DNA of 64,000 nucleotides from Evernia prunastri (taxonomy: Eukaryota; Ascomycota; Lecanoromycetes; Lecanorales; Parmeliaceae), in the NCBI GenBank assembly GCA_003184365.1, contig NKYR01000019.1:124001-188000 (forward strand). Reading direction: 5' to 3'. The notes under the pieces were generated by a model. That model had not been told where the DNA came from and did not search any database. It was given only the letters and a program-made list of their open reading frames with translations. Positions 25,019 to 34,972 of the stretch are shown in pieces. Every line of letters begins with the position of its first letter. The first letter of the stretch is position 1. The position numbers and the translations under genes are program-made.

Positions 25019-26546
25019 ATGACTTACGTGAACGGAGGTAGCGTTCTTGCTATTGCTATTCTTTTTATCGTTCTCGGCGTCGCAGCTGTGATAGCTCGCT
25101 TCAGTATCAGAAGGAAAAAGTCCGGTTTGGGCATCGACGACTGGCTATGTCTACCGGCCTTGGTGGGTTCTCAATCGGTCCTGCGCAACGGTCGCGCAAA
25201 GACTTACGATACCTTAGGCGCTTGTCATCGCCGAGGGCGTTATCATGATTATAGGTAATGGAAGTCAAGTCTCTAGTATCCCAGATACTACAGCTAAATT
25301 CTCCCTTGCAGGCTCTAAGACGCGCACCGTGGGCTATCACTCAACACCAAATCTGGGGCCTGCGATAACGACCTATGATGGATCCGATGAGCTGATGCTG
25401 GAGAGGGTACGTTGAAGAGGTATCATTATCACATGGCGGTACTCATGGTCTGTCGCAGCTGGAATTTCCCTTCGACTTAATCCAGATCCTTGCGCTGGCG
25501 ACCATCAAGCTTTCGATCTTGTTCTTCTATCGGCGCATTTTTAGAGGCCGGGCCTTCGACATCGCAAGCTGGATTTCGATCGCTGTGGTCGGGATATGGG
25601 CCGTCACTTTTTTCATTGCGATACTGGCGGCTTGCGGCACATCGATCGCTGCCAACTTTCAGACACTCGGCGATCTCAAGACAGAGTGTGTGGACACATT
25701 TGAAATCCTCATAGCGCTTGCTGTATCTGATGTCGCGGTGGACCTGGCAATCTTGATCATGCCGATACCATTAGTGAGTCGGCTGAGGGGTTCTGTCGGA
25801 GACTCATCGGATACTGATGTAGACAGGTCCTTGCGCTTCAGATGCCGATGCGGCGAAAGGTAGCCGTCCTGGGCATTTTGCTGGTGGGAACAATGTCAGT
25901 ACACATTGTCTGGAAGTTAGGCTCTTCCTGGTTAACGTAGATGCAGGGCTATTGCTTGCGGCATCACTCGTATGGCGCTATTTGGTGTAATCCTTGGTCC
26001 GGCTTGTAAGTTGAACAGCTTGTGTTCACATCAGGAGACTAACGCAAATGTGCCTAGTATTTTCCCAGGCCGAAGTAGGCGGCGTCCCTTCCGACGATGA
26101 CATTGGTATGCTTCATGTCTTCCAATGCTGCCGGAAGTCTGCTAAGTTGCCCAGGAATCGTCAGTATCCTCATGTTTTGGGGAATGCTCGAGATAGGCAT
26201 CGCCATGGTAGCTGCCTGCCTTCCCGTGCTGCGACCACTATTTCATGGCTGGTCGCCGGAGAGTATCATCAGGAGTTTCCGCTCACAGATATCTTTGAGA
26301 TCTTCAGGAAGTGGCAACAAAGCGTCGCTCAATGTCAAGAGGAGCGCAGAAAGGACAGAATCCGAGACGGCCATCACGGGCGTTCCTTACGCTGGAAAAT
26401 CGGGCCACAACACTCTGGTCAGCATTGACGTGGAAGCGTATGCCATGGGAAGGGTGAGCGGTGGAGATAAATATGAGACACTTAATAGAGGCCCGGGACG
26501 GATTTGGAGGGAGACAGAACTCAAGCAGACCTCGGAAGTCATGTGA
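25019..26546 (+). CDS. SAT4/rhodopsin-like integral membrane protein
   Basis: This fungal-specific seven-helix membrane protein family (SAT4-type, rhodopsin-domain-containing) is of unknown biochemical function. It often sits in metabolite clusters. Eight exons join in phase: 25019-25162, 25218-25254, 25312-25406, 25459-25773, 25827-25894, 25947-26005, 26058-26105 and 26155-26546, giving 385 residues. Family landmarks are GIDDWLCLPAL after helix 1, LILALATIKLSILFFYRRIF-like helix 3 (FDLIQILALATIKLS), a Cys-rich loop (ACGTSIAANF...LKTECVDTF), LIMPIPLVLALQMPMRRK and a Ser/Glu-rich cytoplasmic tail. The exon lengths (37 and 68 nt) are shared with the decayed homologue at 38 kb. The gene is intact. 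It lies directly upstream of the tyrosinase on the same strand, which fits cluster membership but does not prove it. Confidence 0.88.
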
Positions 26547-27118
26547 GAAGGTCCTGAGGTGATCTTCCTCGGGACTCTCGGCCCTGTCGCGGCAGCAATA
26601 GATATACACTGTAGAGCGGATTTTTTAGCCTTTACTTGGACAGGTAAATATCAAAAGCCATCGACTTATGTAGTAACAAGTTGTAACTCTGTATGAAAAC
26701 CAGTCTATAGCTTTGCAAGGTGAAAGGATGTATTGTTGTGCCTAGCGCGATCACGAGGGATCCTTTCGTCGATGATTTTTCTTCGTACTTGATGCATAAG
26801 AAGATTCGAAGACGTACCTATGTAGGAAGAATATGATACGTTACTGAGTATTTTTTGAGGCACACTAACGCTTTACTGCTTGGTATCAAATGGCGTCGTG
26901 CCTAGACAACACATTGTTGGGGCCTGCATGAATCGTACCCGAAGGCCCCGACTTAGCGACCTTCACCTCTCGTTCCCAGTCATGCTTTGCCCGATTAAAA
27001 GCTCACATTTCCGTGTTTTCGGCCGTGATAATTAAATGGAAAAAGGTTTCTTAATTGCGGAATTTCAAATCGGCCTTCTGCTGCTAGTAAGCTATCGACC
27101 TCCTTGGCCACAATAGCG
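26547..27118. other. Promoter region of the tyrosinase gene
   Basis: A 572-nt AT-richer spacer lies between two same-strand genes. No repeats or coding signal are seen. Confidence 0.45.
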
Positions 27119-28360
27119 ATGCACTACAGCCAATCGACGGCAGCATATGCCCCTGTTGTAGACTTGGAATTTGATGACCACACCAAAGACGAGAATCCAC
27201 ATCCTTTGATCAACAATGCGCATAGATCAAGGGTCTCTCGCTTGTCACTGGCGCTTTGGGTGACGGTTTTGTGCATAGTCCTAGGCTTTGGTGGCGGCAT
27301 TCTCATTGAACAAAACATCGGTGCCAAGTCTTTGGCATCCATATCCTGCGCAAATCCCGTTGTCCGTCGAGAATGGCGTGATTTGAGCGACGCGGAGAGG
27401 AGTGAGTATGTAGATGCAGTACAGTGTCTGAGAAGAACACCGTCCAGACTAGGTCTGAATCAGACGCTGTATGATGATTTCCCATACGTGCATAGTCGAA
27501 ATGGCGAGGCTTGTGAGTCTGAACACCCCGGCGGTCATGGTGTTGCTAACGTCCCAAGCACACGATACGGCGGCCTTTCTTCCCTGGCACAGGTACTTCA
27601 TTCATGTGTATGAGAGGGCACTCAGGGAGGAATGTGACTACTCAGGACACCTCACGTACGTACTCGTACAGGGCATTGAGCTGTAGAGACGTATAGCTAA
27701 GCGTTCTTCCAGGTACTGGGATTGGTCTCTCGACTGGGAAGATGTTACCCACGCCCCTGTCTGGGACACCGTCCTCGGATTCGGCGGCGACGGCAACGAA
27801 AAGGATGTTGAGTCTATTCACGGGCATTGCGTGACGGACGGTCCATTTGCCAGGCTCCAGGTTCTCTACGTCGAGAAGTTTCCGTATCCACACTGCCTAT
27901 CTCGCGGCTTCGCCGTAGGTGAGAACCTTACCCGATTCAGTGCAGCACTGGAACCTACGGCGTTGGATAAGCTACTTCGCACGCCGGATTACGCGACTTT
28001 CAACCTTGGAGTGGAGGATGGCCCACATTTGTCAATCCCTCGAAGCATACACGGCGATTTCTCTACTGTCACGGCCCCTGCAGGTTCGTCTCACATCCGA
28101 GAATCGAGCAGCGTTGAAGCTGACCCTTTTACCTAGATCCGGTCTTCTTCCTCCACCACACGCAGCTTGATCGGCTTTGGTGGAAATGGCAGCAGGTTGA
28201 TGCACAAGCCCGACTGGAGGACTACTCCGGCAAAGCTGCTTATACGTCCAGCTCAGACGCAAGCCTGAGGGACCCACTGCCTCTGGGAGATTTGGCGCCA
28301 GATGTGCGTGTTAAGGATATAATGGATACGGAATCAGCACTTGTTTGCTATAGATACTGA
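27119..28360 (+). CDS. Membrane-anchored tyrosinase (UstQ-like)
   Basis: This is a type-3 dicopper enzyme that hydroxylates phenols or oxidises catechols. The exons are 27119-27512, 27559-27655, 27713-28083 and 28137-28360, giving 361 residues. An N-terminal cytosolic tail is followed by one membrane anchor at about 42-63, then a conserved start CANPVVRREWRDLSDAER. Copper-A histidines are H125 (PYVHSR), H133 (SHDTAAF) and H142 (LPWHRYF). Copper-B has H269 and H277 (GPHLSIPRSIHGDFS) and the FFLHH pair at 294-295, followed by QLDRLWW. Every ligand is present, so the enzyme should be active. The closest known type is the tyrosinase of dikaritin clusters (UstQ, PhomQ), which works with UstYa enzymes on tyrosine in a ribosomal peptide. 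The start is set at the ATG at 27119; the frame upstream begins without an ATG. Confidence 0.92.
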
Positions 28361-28947
28361 TTAAGTACTGATTAAAGTGGTGAAGTGTAAGCGATGGTCA
28401 CTTTTATCTTGGACCGTAAAGTGAATTTGGTCACCGGAGCGATACCTTAACCTTAGCTTGGCTCCCCCGGACGTTGCCGCTTTAGCGAGGGAGTCGAGGG
28501 AGCCTCGGAGCCTACCTTACCTTACCTACCTAGGGTACTTGTACTCTACAAGCTACAATGTTGATATTATGATAATCTTAAAGGTCAGGTATAAAGGTTA
28601 GGTATAAAGGTTCTTCACTCATCAATATAATACACTCAATCCTTACTTGGAGGAATCTGGACATTCACTACAACATACTAGTATCTGAGTGCCGCTTTGG
28701 TGGTTTCAAAGGACTCGGAGTCAACCGAGGGCCCAAAATATTAGGACCGTGGGAAGCACGCAATCAAGCGAAACCACTTTCCCCTCATTTCCAAAATATT
28801 ATTTCAGGAACCAACATGATTTTTATATACCTCTTCTTACCATATGCATCTACCATCTGCACATGATACCTACATGTCCCCGACACTGATCATCTCTGAC
28901 CTGTCCCGCTGCCGTCTGAGCAACGTCACGTGAACGCTTTGCCCAAG
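28361..28947. other. Intergenic with short tandem motif
   Basis: The spacer holds near-tandem copies of AGGTATAAAGGTT/AGGTTAGGTATAAAGG at about 28580-28612 and TACCTTACCTTACCTACCTAGG at 28513-28535. No gene is seen. The end is the promoter of the permease. Confidence 0.5.
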
Positions 28948-30978
28948 ATGAGCATTCCTACTAAACCCCCAGAGAGCATCCGCCATCATGACCTGCCGAA
29001 TCCTCCAACATTCGAGGTCGAAAAGTACGCCAACGAGGAAAATGGCTTGGAGGCTGATACCGGCGACCGCGCTGTCGTCGCAGACAAATTGGCTCGAAAA
29101 CTGTCTGCTCGCCAGGTACAGATGATTGCAATCGGCGGTACCATCGGTACTGGACTCTTTCTTGGCACGGGCAAATCCCTCGCCACTGGCGGTCCGGCGT
29201 CTATGCTGATAGCGTATGCTATTGTGGGAGTCATTGTACTCATCACCATGTTGTCACTGGGAGAAATGGCTGCTTTCGTGCCGATTGCCGGGTCCTTTTG
29301 TACTTTCGCCGGGTGAGAAATGAATGACCCGGTCACTCATTCGGCGCATGCAATTGACACTTCAATAGTCGATTTGTCGATGATGCCTTTGGATTCGCCT
29401 TGACCTGGAACTATTGGTTCAATGATGCTGTATCAATGGCCTCCGATTTGGTAGCATTGCAATTGATCCTGCAGTATTGGACCTCAAGTTTCCCGGGCTG
29501 GGGTTTGAGTTTGATCTTTTGGGTGTTATTGATTCTGGCCAACATTGCAACAGTTCGAATATACGGTGAAGTAGGCGGGAGATATTGAAAATTCACAGTG
29601 GTAGTAGCTAATGAGGGCTTTAGCTTGAATATTGGCTCAGCTTGTTGAAGGTCATTACCATCATAGTGCGTTGTTGCTATAATCCTCGGAATTAAAAATT
29701 CACTGATACATGTATTCTCGAACAGATTTTCATTATTCTTGGAATTGCGGTCAACTGCGGGGGAAATACCGCCCATCACTACATCGGTAGCCACAACTGG
29801 TTCATCGGCGATGCACCCTTTGTTGGGGGAATCGGTGGCTTTGCCTCCGTCTTCGTCACGGCTGCATTCGCTTGTAAGAAAACCCCTTCTGCAGACTTAT
29901 ATCTCTAACATTTGGCAGACGGGGGAACCGAGTCTATTGCCATCACCGCCGGCGAAACAAAAGATCCAGCGAGGACCATGCCCAAGGTTGTACGAAACGT
30001 CTTTTGGCGAATTCTGCTTTTCTACTTGCTCTCCGTTCTTATCCTAGGTCTCAATGTCCCATACACTACACCTGGCCTTGACAACAAGGAGACGAGGACT
30101 TCTCCTTTTACTATTGTCTTCCAAAGTACGTATTCTCTTTCAAATCAAGTGTTGGGTCTCGAGACATGTCTTGGGAGTACTTACGCTCTAGGCGTGTTTC
30201 AGGGCCCACGAACCCCCTTGAACAAGCAAGACTGACCCCGGAATCATGAATTAGTGGCGGGCTCGACTGCAGCTGGTAGTTTCATCAACGCTGTCATCAT
30301 GACGAGCGTGCTTTCTGCAGGGAACCACGCTTTATTTGCGGGAACGAGATTACTGTACACCCTAGCCGTCGACAAGCATGCCCCCATGTTCTTCTCTGCC
30401 TTGAATAGGAATCAGGTACCATGGATCGCGGTGCTCGCAACATCGGCTATAAGTATACTTTGCTTTGGAGCTAGCTTCATCGGGGCCGGCCAATTGTGGA
30501 CTTGGCTGCAAAAGTAAGCAACGCAAACTTCAGGAAGCGTTTACACTCATGACTGACACACTGTAGCATCGTCGGTGTGTCGAACCAATTATCATGGATC
30601 GCCATTGGCATCGCCTCTCTCCGCTTCCGCGCGGCCATCAAAGCCCAAAACAAAGAGCACCTACTCCCTTTCAAAAACTGGACCTACCCCTGGGGTCCGT
30701 GGTTCTCTGTCGTCCTTAACACATTTCTTGTGTTGGTTCAGGGCTGGAGCAGCTTCAGTCCATCCTTCAGCGCTGTATCCTTTGTCAGCCTCTACGTGGA
30801 GTTGCCTATCATGCTGGTCATGTATGCCGGCTGGAAGGTACTGAAGCGCACCAAGATTGTGAAAATCCTCGAAATGGACCTCGAGACGGATACGTATCCA
30901 GCGGAGAGGCTTGATTCGAGTACGGGAAATAACACTTGGAGGGAGAGAGCTTACAGTATCTGGAGATGGCTACTGTAG
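28948..30978 (+). CDS. Amino-acid permease (YAT family)
   Basis: This is a plasma-membrane proton-coupled amino-acid transporter of the APC superfamily, fungal YAT group. Seven exons (28948-29312, 29369-29570, 29624-29665, 29726-29873, 29919-30125, 30255-30513 and 30567-30978) join in phase to give 544 residues, the usual size for 12 membrane helices. The signature near the N-terminus is SARQVQMIAIGGTIGTGLFLGTGKSLATGGPAS, which is the substrate-binding glycine-rich helix 1. Later landmarks are GGTESIAITAGETKDPARTMP and helix-rich SAGNHALFAGTRLLYTLA. The exons include one of only 42 nt. No disabling change is seen. Located directly after the tyrosinase on the same strand, it could supply or recycle amino acids for the pathway, but such permeases are also common outside clusters. 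Substrate unknown. Confidence 0.93.
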
Positions 30979-31771
30979 CCGTCAAAGTGTTCACATGTTG
31001 GGTCCATGGTTGTGCTCTCCAGGAGTGAGTTCGCTCGCTTAGCTGCGCTGGAAATCTTGCCAATTTCTCACACAGCCTTCCACAGTGGGCTTAGGATACG
31101 CGTCGCGTTCGTTCAATACACCTCCAACAACGATAAAGGCCGTGGCAACCGGGCTCCTCCTTCTAGAGCGTACGGTATGTGATATATACATACTAACTCG
31201 CACATGGCATGGAAGATATTTCAACTCCTGCCTACTAACACCTATATATATGTATATGAATGCGCTTTTTGAAGAGTCACCTGGGGTTGAGACTAGATGT
31301 GGATCATCGAAGGCATTTTTGAGTCTTTATATACAGGCGAGTACCTCATTGATCGTGCGGCTTCGTGAGTACTTGACCAACAATAGAGACAGCGCCGAGT
31401 TCGGTCGCGAGCCGGGTCGCCTGTCTTTCTCCATGCCTGTCCTGTTCATTCTCTTTCCTAGGTAACATAGGATGCACCGGAACAAGAAAAGGCTCGGCAC
31501 ATTAACATTATTTAGAGTATCAGTCCTTGTTTGTGCTCCTCGTTTGTGCTCCTCGGATGTTAGCCACCAGCGACAATATCTTAAAAGACCAGGACAAACA
31601 GGTTCTACAACTTTCCCCTCACTTCCACAAAACGACAACCACAACGAGCTCGATCTTTGTCAGCGAAGCTATCCACAGCACTTCATAACATCAAGTACCT
31701 TTTTTGGGCAACGTGAGCGATAATATAGCCTCGAATGACCTTCCACAACATCGGGGGCACCCATAGCTAAC
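30979..31771. other. Spacer, no gene recognised
   Basis: A plus-strand frame at 31085-31465 is open but has no recognisable character. The rest is the promoter of the hypothetical gene. Confidence 0.45.
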
Positions 31772-32437
31772 ATGAGTCTAGGCGTCATGGCCTCATCAAA
31801 TGGCACTGCATCTGAGGCTGGGACCTCCACGGATATAGGAAAGCAGACCTATACCAAGATACCTACACCAGAAGAAACTAATACACTCGCAGAGTCTCTC
31901 CAGGTTATCTTCATGTTATCCTACAATGCTCGAAAGTTCATGTACGCCGGAGACAGAAGCACCATTACGACGGGTTTCTATCGAGTCGCCAAGATCTCTG
32001 ATGAACCCACCGGATTCCTGGGGATCTACCGCTCAAGAGATGCTGCAAAGATCTGGGGGAAAAGCTGGATCTATGCACAGCTTGATAACATAGATGAGGA
32101 TTTGGGTGCGCGTCTTCCTCTTTGGAGGGCTGGTGAAATCAACCGGATGGACGAGCGCCCGTCGCCAGGCACATGGAGACACATGGGGGATGAACGCTCC
32201 GGTTGGGAAAATGACAGTGTATATCGTGTCACAGACTTGGGCAGGCAAACCGGTCCAAACCACGAAAACGTAACATTGAGTGTGATAATTGAAGAAATTA
32301 TCCTGGAGGAGTATGACAACGAGAAATACGAGACCGATTCCGAGAATGATGGAGCGGGAAATGATGTCGAAGCTGAAGTGCCTGAGGAGGGAAGAGCATC
32401 AGCCGGGATCGTTGGCATTCAGGCCACTACAGCTTAG
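31772..32437 (+). CDS. Hypothetical protein, acidic C-terminus
   Basis: A single-exon frame of 221 codons carries no family I recognise. It starts with a polar Ser/Thr/Ala-rich tail, then has a compact mixed region (about 40-165) with WRHMGDERSGWENDSVYRV and TLSVIIEEIILEEYD. It ends in a strongly acidic, likely disordered stretch (TDSENDGAGNDVEAEVPEEG). There is no signal peptide or membrane segment. An alternative start is the Met at 31787. Its amphipathic and codon make-up look like a real protein rather than a chance frame. It lies inside the cluster region between the permease and the acetyltransferase, but nothing links it to the pathway. Confidence 0.6.
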   Translation: MSLGVMASSNGTASEAGTSTDIGKQTYTKIPTPEETNTLAESLQVIFMLSYNARKFMYAGDRSTITTGFYRVAKISDEPTGFLGIYRSRDAAKIWGKSWIYAQLDNIDEDLGARLPLWRAGEINRMDERPSPGTWRHMGDERSGWENDSVYRVTDLGRQTGPNHENVTLSVIIEEIILEEYDNEKYETDSENDGAGNDVEAEVPEEGRASAGIVGIQATTA

Positions 32438-32681
32438 GGTGTGCGGGCCTCAATCGGCTATCTCGCTTGGGAGTGAGGAGCCGGCTGGCGAAACCGAGAC
32501 AGCTTGGTCTGCGCCTTGGCTCGGATGATCGCTGGCACTTTTAGAAGCATTCGGGTCTGAGGACCTCAAGAAGATGACGTTCAAATTCACTAGGCTCCAT
32601 CGTAGTCTCAAAAGCAGTGCCGAGATGATTAGCAGCTTGAAATTCAAAGATCCGATCATTAAAGTCTCAATGAAAAACATG

Positions 32682-33406
32682 TTATATTGCTGAGGCATCT
32701 CTGACCAAAGTCACAACGTACATCCCGTCGAAACCTGGAATATTTTGCTCATCGACGTAGTCATACGTATCCACTACCCAGAAACCCTGCTTCGAGTACA
32801 ACCCATAGTCGGTAGCATCTTTACTAGCTTCGACCACGATCCTTGATCCCTTTCCGTCGCTGATTCCGACGGCCCAATTCACCAAGAGCGTCGCTGCACC
32901 CTGCCTCTGGCGGGCAGGATCGGTTCCCAAAGCCTGCAGAACTGTTCACAATAAGCATCATTCTTCCCTTGAGCGGTCACTCCCGTATCGCTCTGCCACT
33001 CACAGCAACAGGAGCCCGGCGCTTGCAGAGCCTCAAACCCTCTCCGCCGGTCATTCTTCGCATTGAAAACCCACTCCACCGCTGATCTGATCCCCTCGTC
33101 GACATGCGGAAGACGGATCTCGCTGTCTTTCGCGCCAGAAAAGGGATTTTCGTCGCAAACACGCATGGTGGCGAAGGCGCAAATCTCTCCCGTTTCATCG
33201 TCAACCACTTTGGCCGCGGCGACGTTGGACTCTTTCCATCCGAGAACATTGATGAATCGTGCGACGTTCGCACGCCGGGCGGGCTCCTCAAGGCCCCCCG
33301 GGTAGCATGCTTTGAGGACTGGCTGGTTTGAGAAAGCTTTGTACTGGATTGCGAAAAGCGCATCGAAGTCGTCGTCTGAAATGTCTTCACTGACGATGAA
33401 TGGCAT
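32682..33406 (-). CDS. GNAT-family N-acetyltransferase
   Basis: This enzyme is predicted to transfer an acetyl group from acetyl-CoA to an amine. Two minus-strand exons (33406-33004 and 32941-32682; 62-nt intron with GTGAGT) give 220 residues. After the splice the sequence reads FLQALGTDPARQRQGAATLL, the GNAT beta4-alpha3 region. The Q/R-x-x-G-A/G pyrophosphate-binding loop is RQRQGA. Then come VVEASKDATDYGLYSKQGF, the typical GNAT C-terminal half, and a tail YDYVDEQNIPGFDGMYVVTLVR. The start is taken at MPFIVSEDI; the frame extends upstream without an ATG. Such enzymes occur both in metabolite clusters and as detoxifying enzymes, so a pathway role is only an inference from position. Confidence 0.88.
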
Positions 33407-34377
33407 ATTCGGAGGCTTCCTTGACAAAGTGTTAATTCAGACCAAATGATGATGAAAGACATAGGAGGTCAAGACTGGTCGAAGACCAGGCTAGCGAGTC
33501 AAGATCTCCACCATCCAAGTACTAACATGAAGCACTTCGCTAGAGTATGTCAAAACTTCCGATTGGTCCCACAAAAGAAGACCGTGCCGCCGACCCTAAT
33601 GTCGGCATGAAAGCCGGTCTCCAATCGGCGGTACGTGCCATATCCGAACTGGTGTGTCTCAGCTGGGGCACAGCAGTGGCGATGGAGAATGCATAGTGAG
33701 TCTAGGTAGCTATGGGGCCATCAGCCATCTTGTGGGCTAGCTGCATGAATGCAGCAATGCTGGGATATGCATGCAAAGTACTAGGCAAAATATGCATATG
33801 CACGGAAGGAACTAGACAATTAAGCGAGCACGCTGACAGTGTGATGCCTTACTGTTGTAAGTGCGCAACGGATTTCATAAAGGGACCTGATATCTTGACC
33901 TCCCCTTTAACACACTGACCCCACTCCCGCCACACGTCCATGATAGGGGTCGAATAATAACACATAAGCTCTTATCCTGGGAAATGGGGGACCCTACCCA
34001 CTTCTGCCTGTGCTGGAACTTTCGGATTTTTCTCTACCGGCTGAGATACCGATGTGGCGATGGCGACAAGACCTCATTTTTAATTCGAGCAAGCTAACGT
34101 ACAGTATCAACGCCACATGAGTCGCGGATCCCAGTAGAACTTGAGAGACAAGAAACTGATATTAAAAACATCAAGCATCCTTCTTCTCCTTCTCTACTCT
34201 TCTCCTTCTTCCCCTTCATTCCATTCCTCAACTCAAGAAACCACACATCCCAACCTCCTACCTACCTAGCAAAACAAAACCCCTCCCACCTCCACCGCCC
34301 ACCATCCACCATCCACCAACCTCAAAATCCCCACCCCCAACCCCACCCCTCCCAATCAACAACTCCCTCATCCAACA
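33407..34377. other. Intergenic and promoter of small-peptide gene 2
   Basis: The last 200 nt are a long C/A/T-rich leader (CCACCTCC, CATCCACCATCCACCAACC) that runs without an ATG into the peptide start, much like the leader of small-peptide gene 1. Further upstream nothing is recognised. A 68-codon Cys-containing frame at 33712-33918 is not supported. Confidence 0.45.
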
Positions 34378-34636
34378 ATGACCCCCCCAACCCTCCTCCT
34401 ACCCCTCCTCATCGCCCTGCTATCCAGCCAGGCTCTCGCCTCTCCCTTACCAGGTAAGCTTTTCTCCCCCCCCCTTCTCCCTCCCTCCCTCCTCTACAGC
34501 AACCGGACCCCCGTTCTTTTACTCACGACTCACGGCGCGTGGGGATTCAGATATCAGGTCCGGCACGGATGCGTTGCTGATACCGTCGTTGAACGCGGAC
34601 GGGACGTATGAAGGGGATTTGGACGCGCTTCGTTGA
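34378..34636 (+). CDS. Small secreted peptide, candidate RiPP precursor 2
   Basis: Two exons (34378-34453 and 34551-34636; intron GTAAGC to TTCAG, 97 nt) encode 53 residues. Residues 1-22 are a clear signal peptide (MTPPTLLLPLLIALLSSQAL, AS), followed by a short PLP. The intron splits the following Asp codon as G|AT, in the same phase and place as in small-peptide gene 1. The mature part includes DIRSGTDALLIPSLNADG followed by TYEGDLDALR, with one tyrosine. The tripeptide Ala-Asp-Gly begins exactly 13 residues before the C-terminus in both peptides. There are no cysteines, no dibasic site and no tandem repeats. The gene ends 336 nt from the convergent end of UstYa copy 3. I infer a substrate peptide for that enzyme. 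A secreted effector-like peptide cannot be excluded. Confidence 0.7.
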
Positions 34637-34972
34637 AAAGGGTGGCGGGTTCGCTTGGGCTTTGGCTGGCTGCGCTGGCTGGGGGGTTTGGACGGGGGGT
34701 TTTGATTGAGGGGGGGGGAAGGGGGGAGAGTGGTAATGGGGGGGATGATTGTCTTGATGATAGGGTTGTCGGTGGATGATGAGTGGGGGACTGCTTGGGA
34801 TGATCTACATCGATAATACCAGCTTGCGAACCTGCTGAATTTGTACACGAATGGTTCTCAGAGTCTCGTTGCAAAGACGTTTTTTTGTTTTTTTTGGAAA
34901 AGGTGCATTTGCCACGATAGGAACATGTTCTCAAACACATGGGAGATAAAAATGTAGAAAGACTCCCGCTCC
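34637..34972. other. Convergent 3' spacer
   Basis: G-rich, T-run-containing 3' flank shared by small-peptide gene 2 and UstYa copy 3. Overlapping minus-strand Pro/Ser-rich frames here are products of low complexity. Confidence 0.45.

Noticed and set aside
33712..33918. 68-codon Cys-containing frame considered as another small secreted peptide
   Set aside because: The N-terminus is not a convincing signal peptide, and there is no intron in the place shared by the two accepted peptides.
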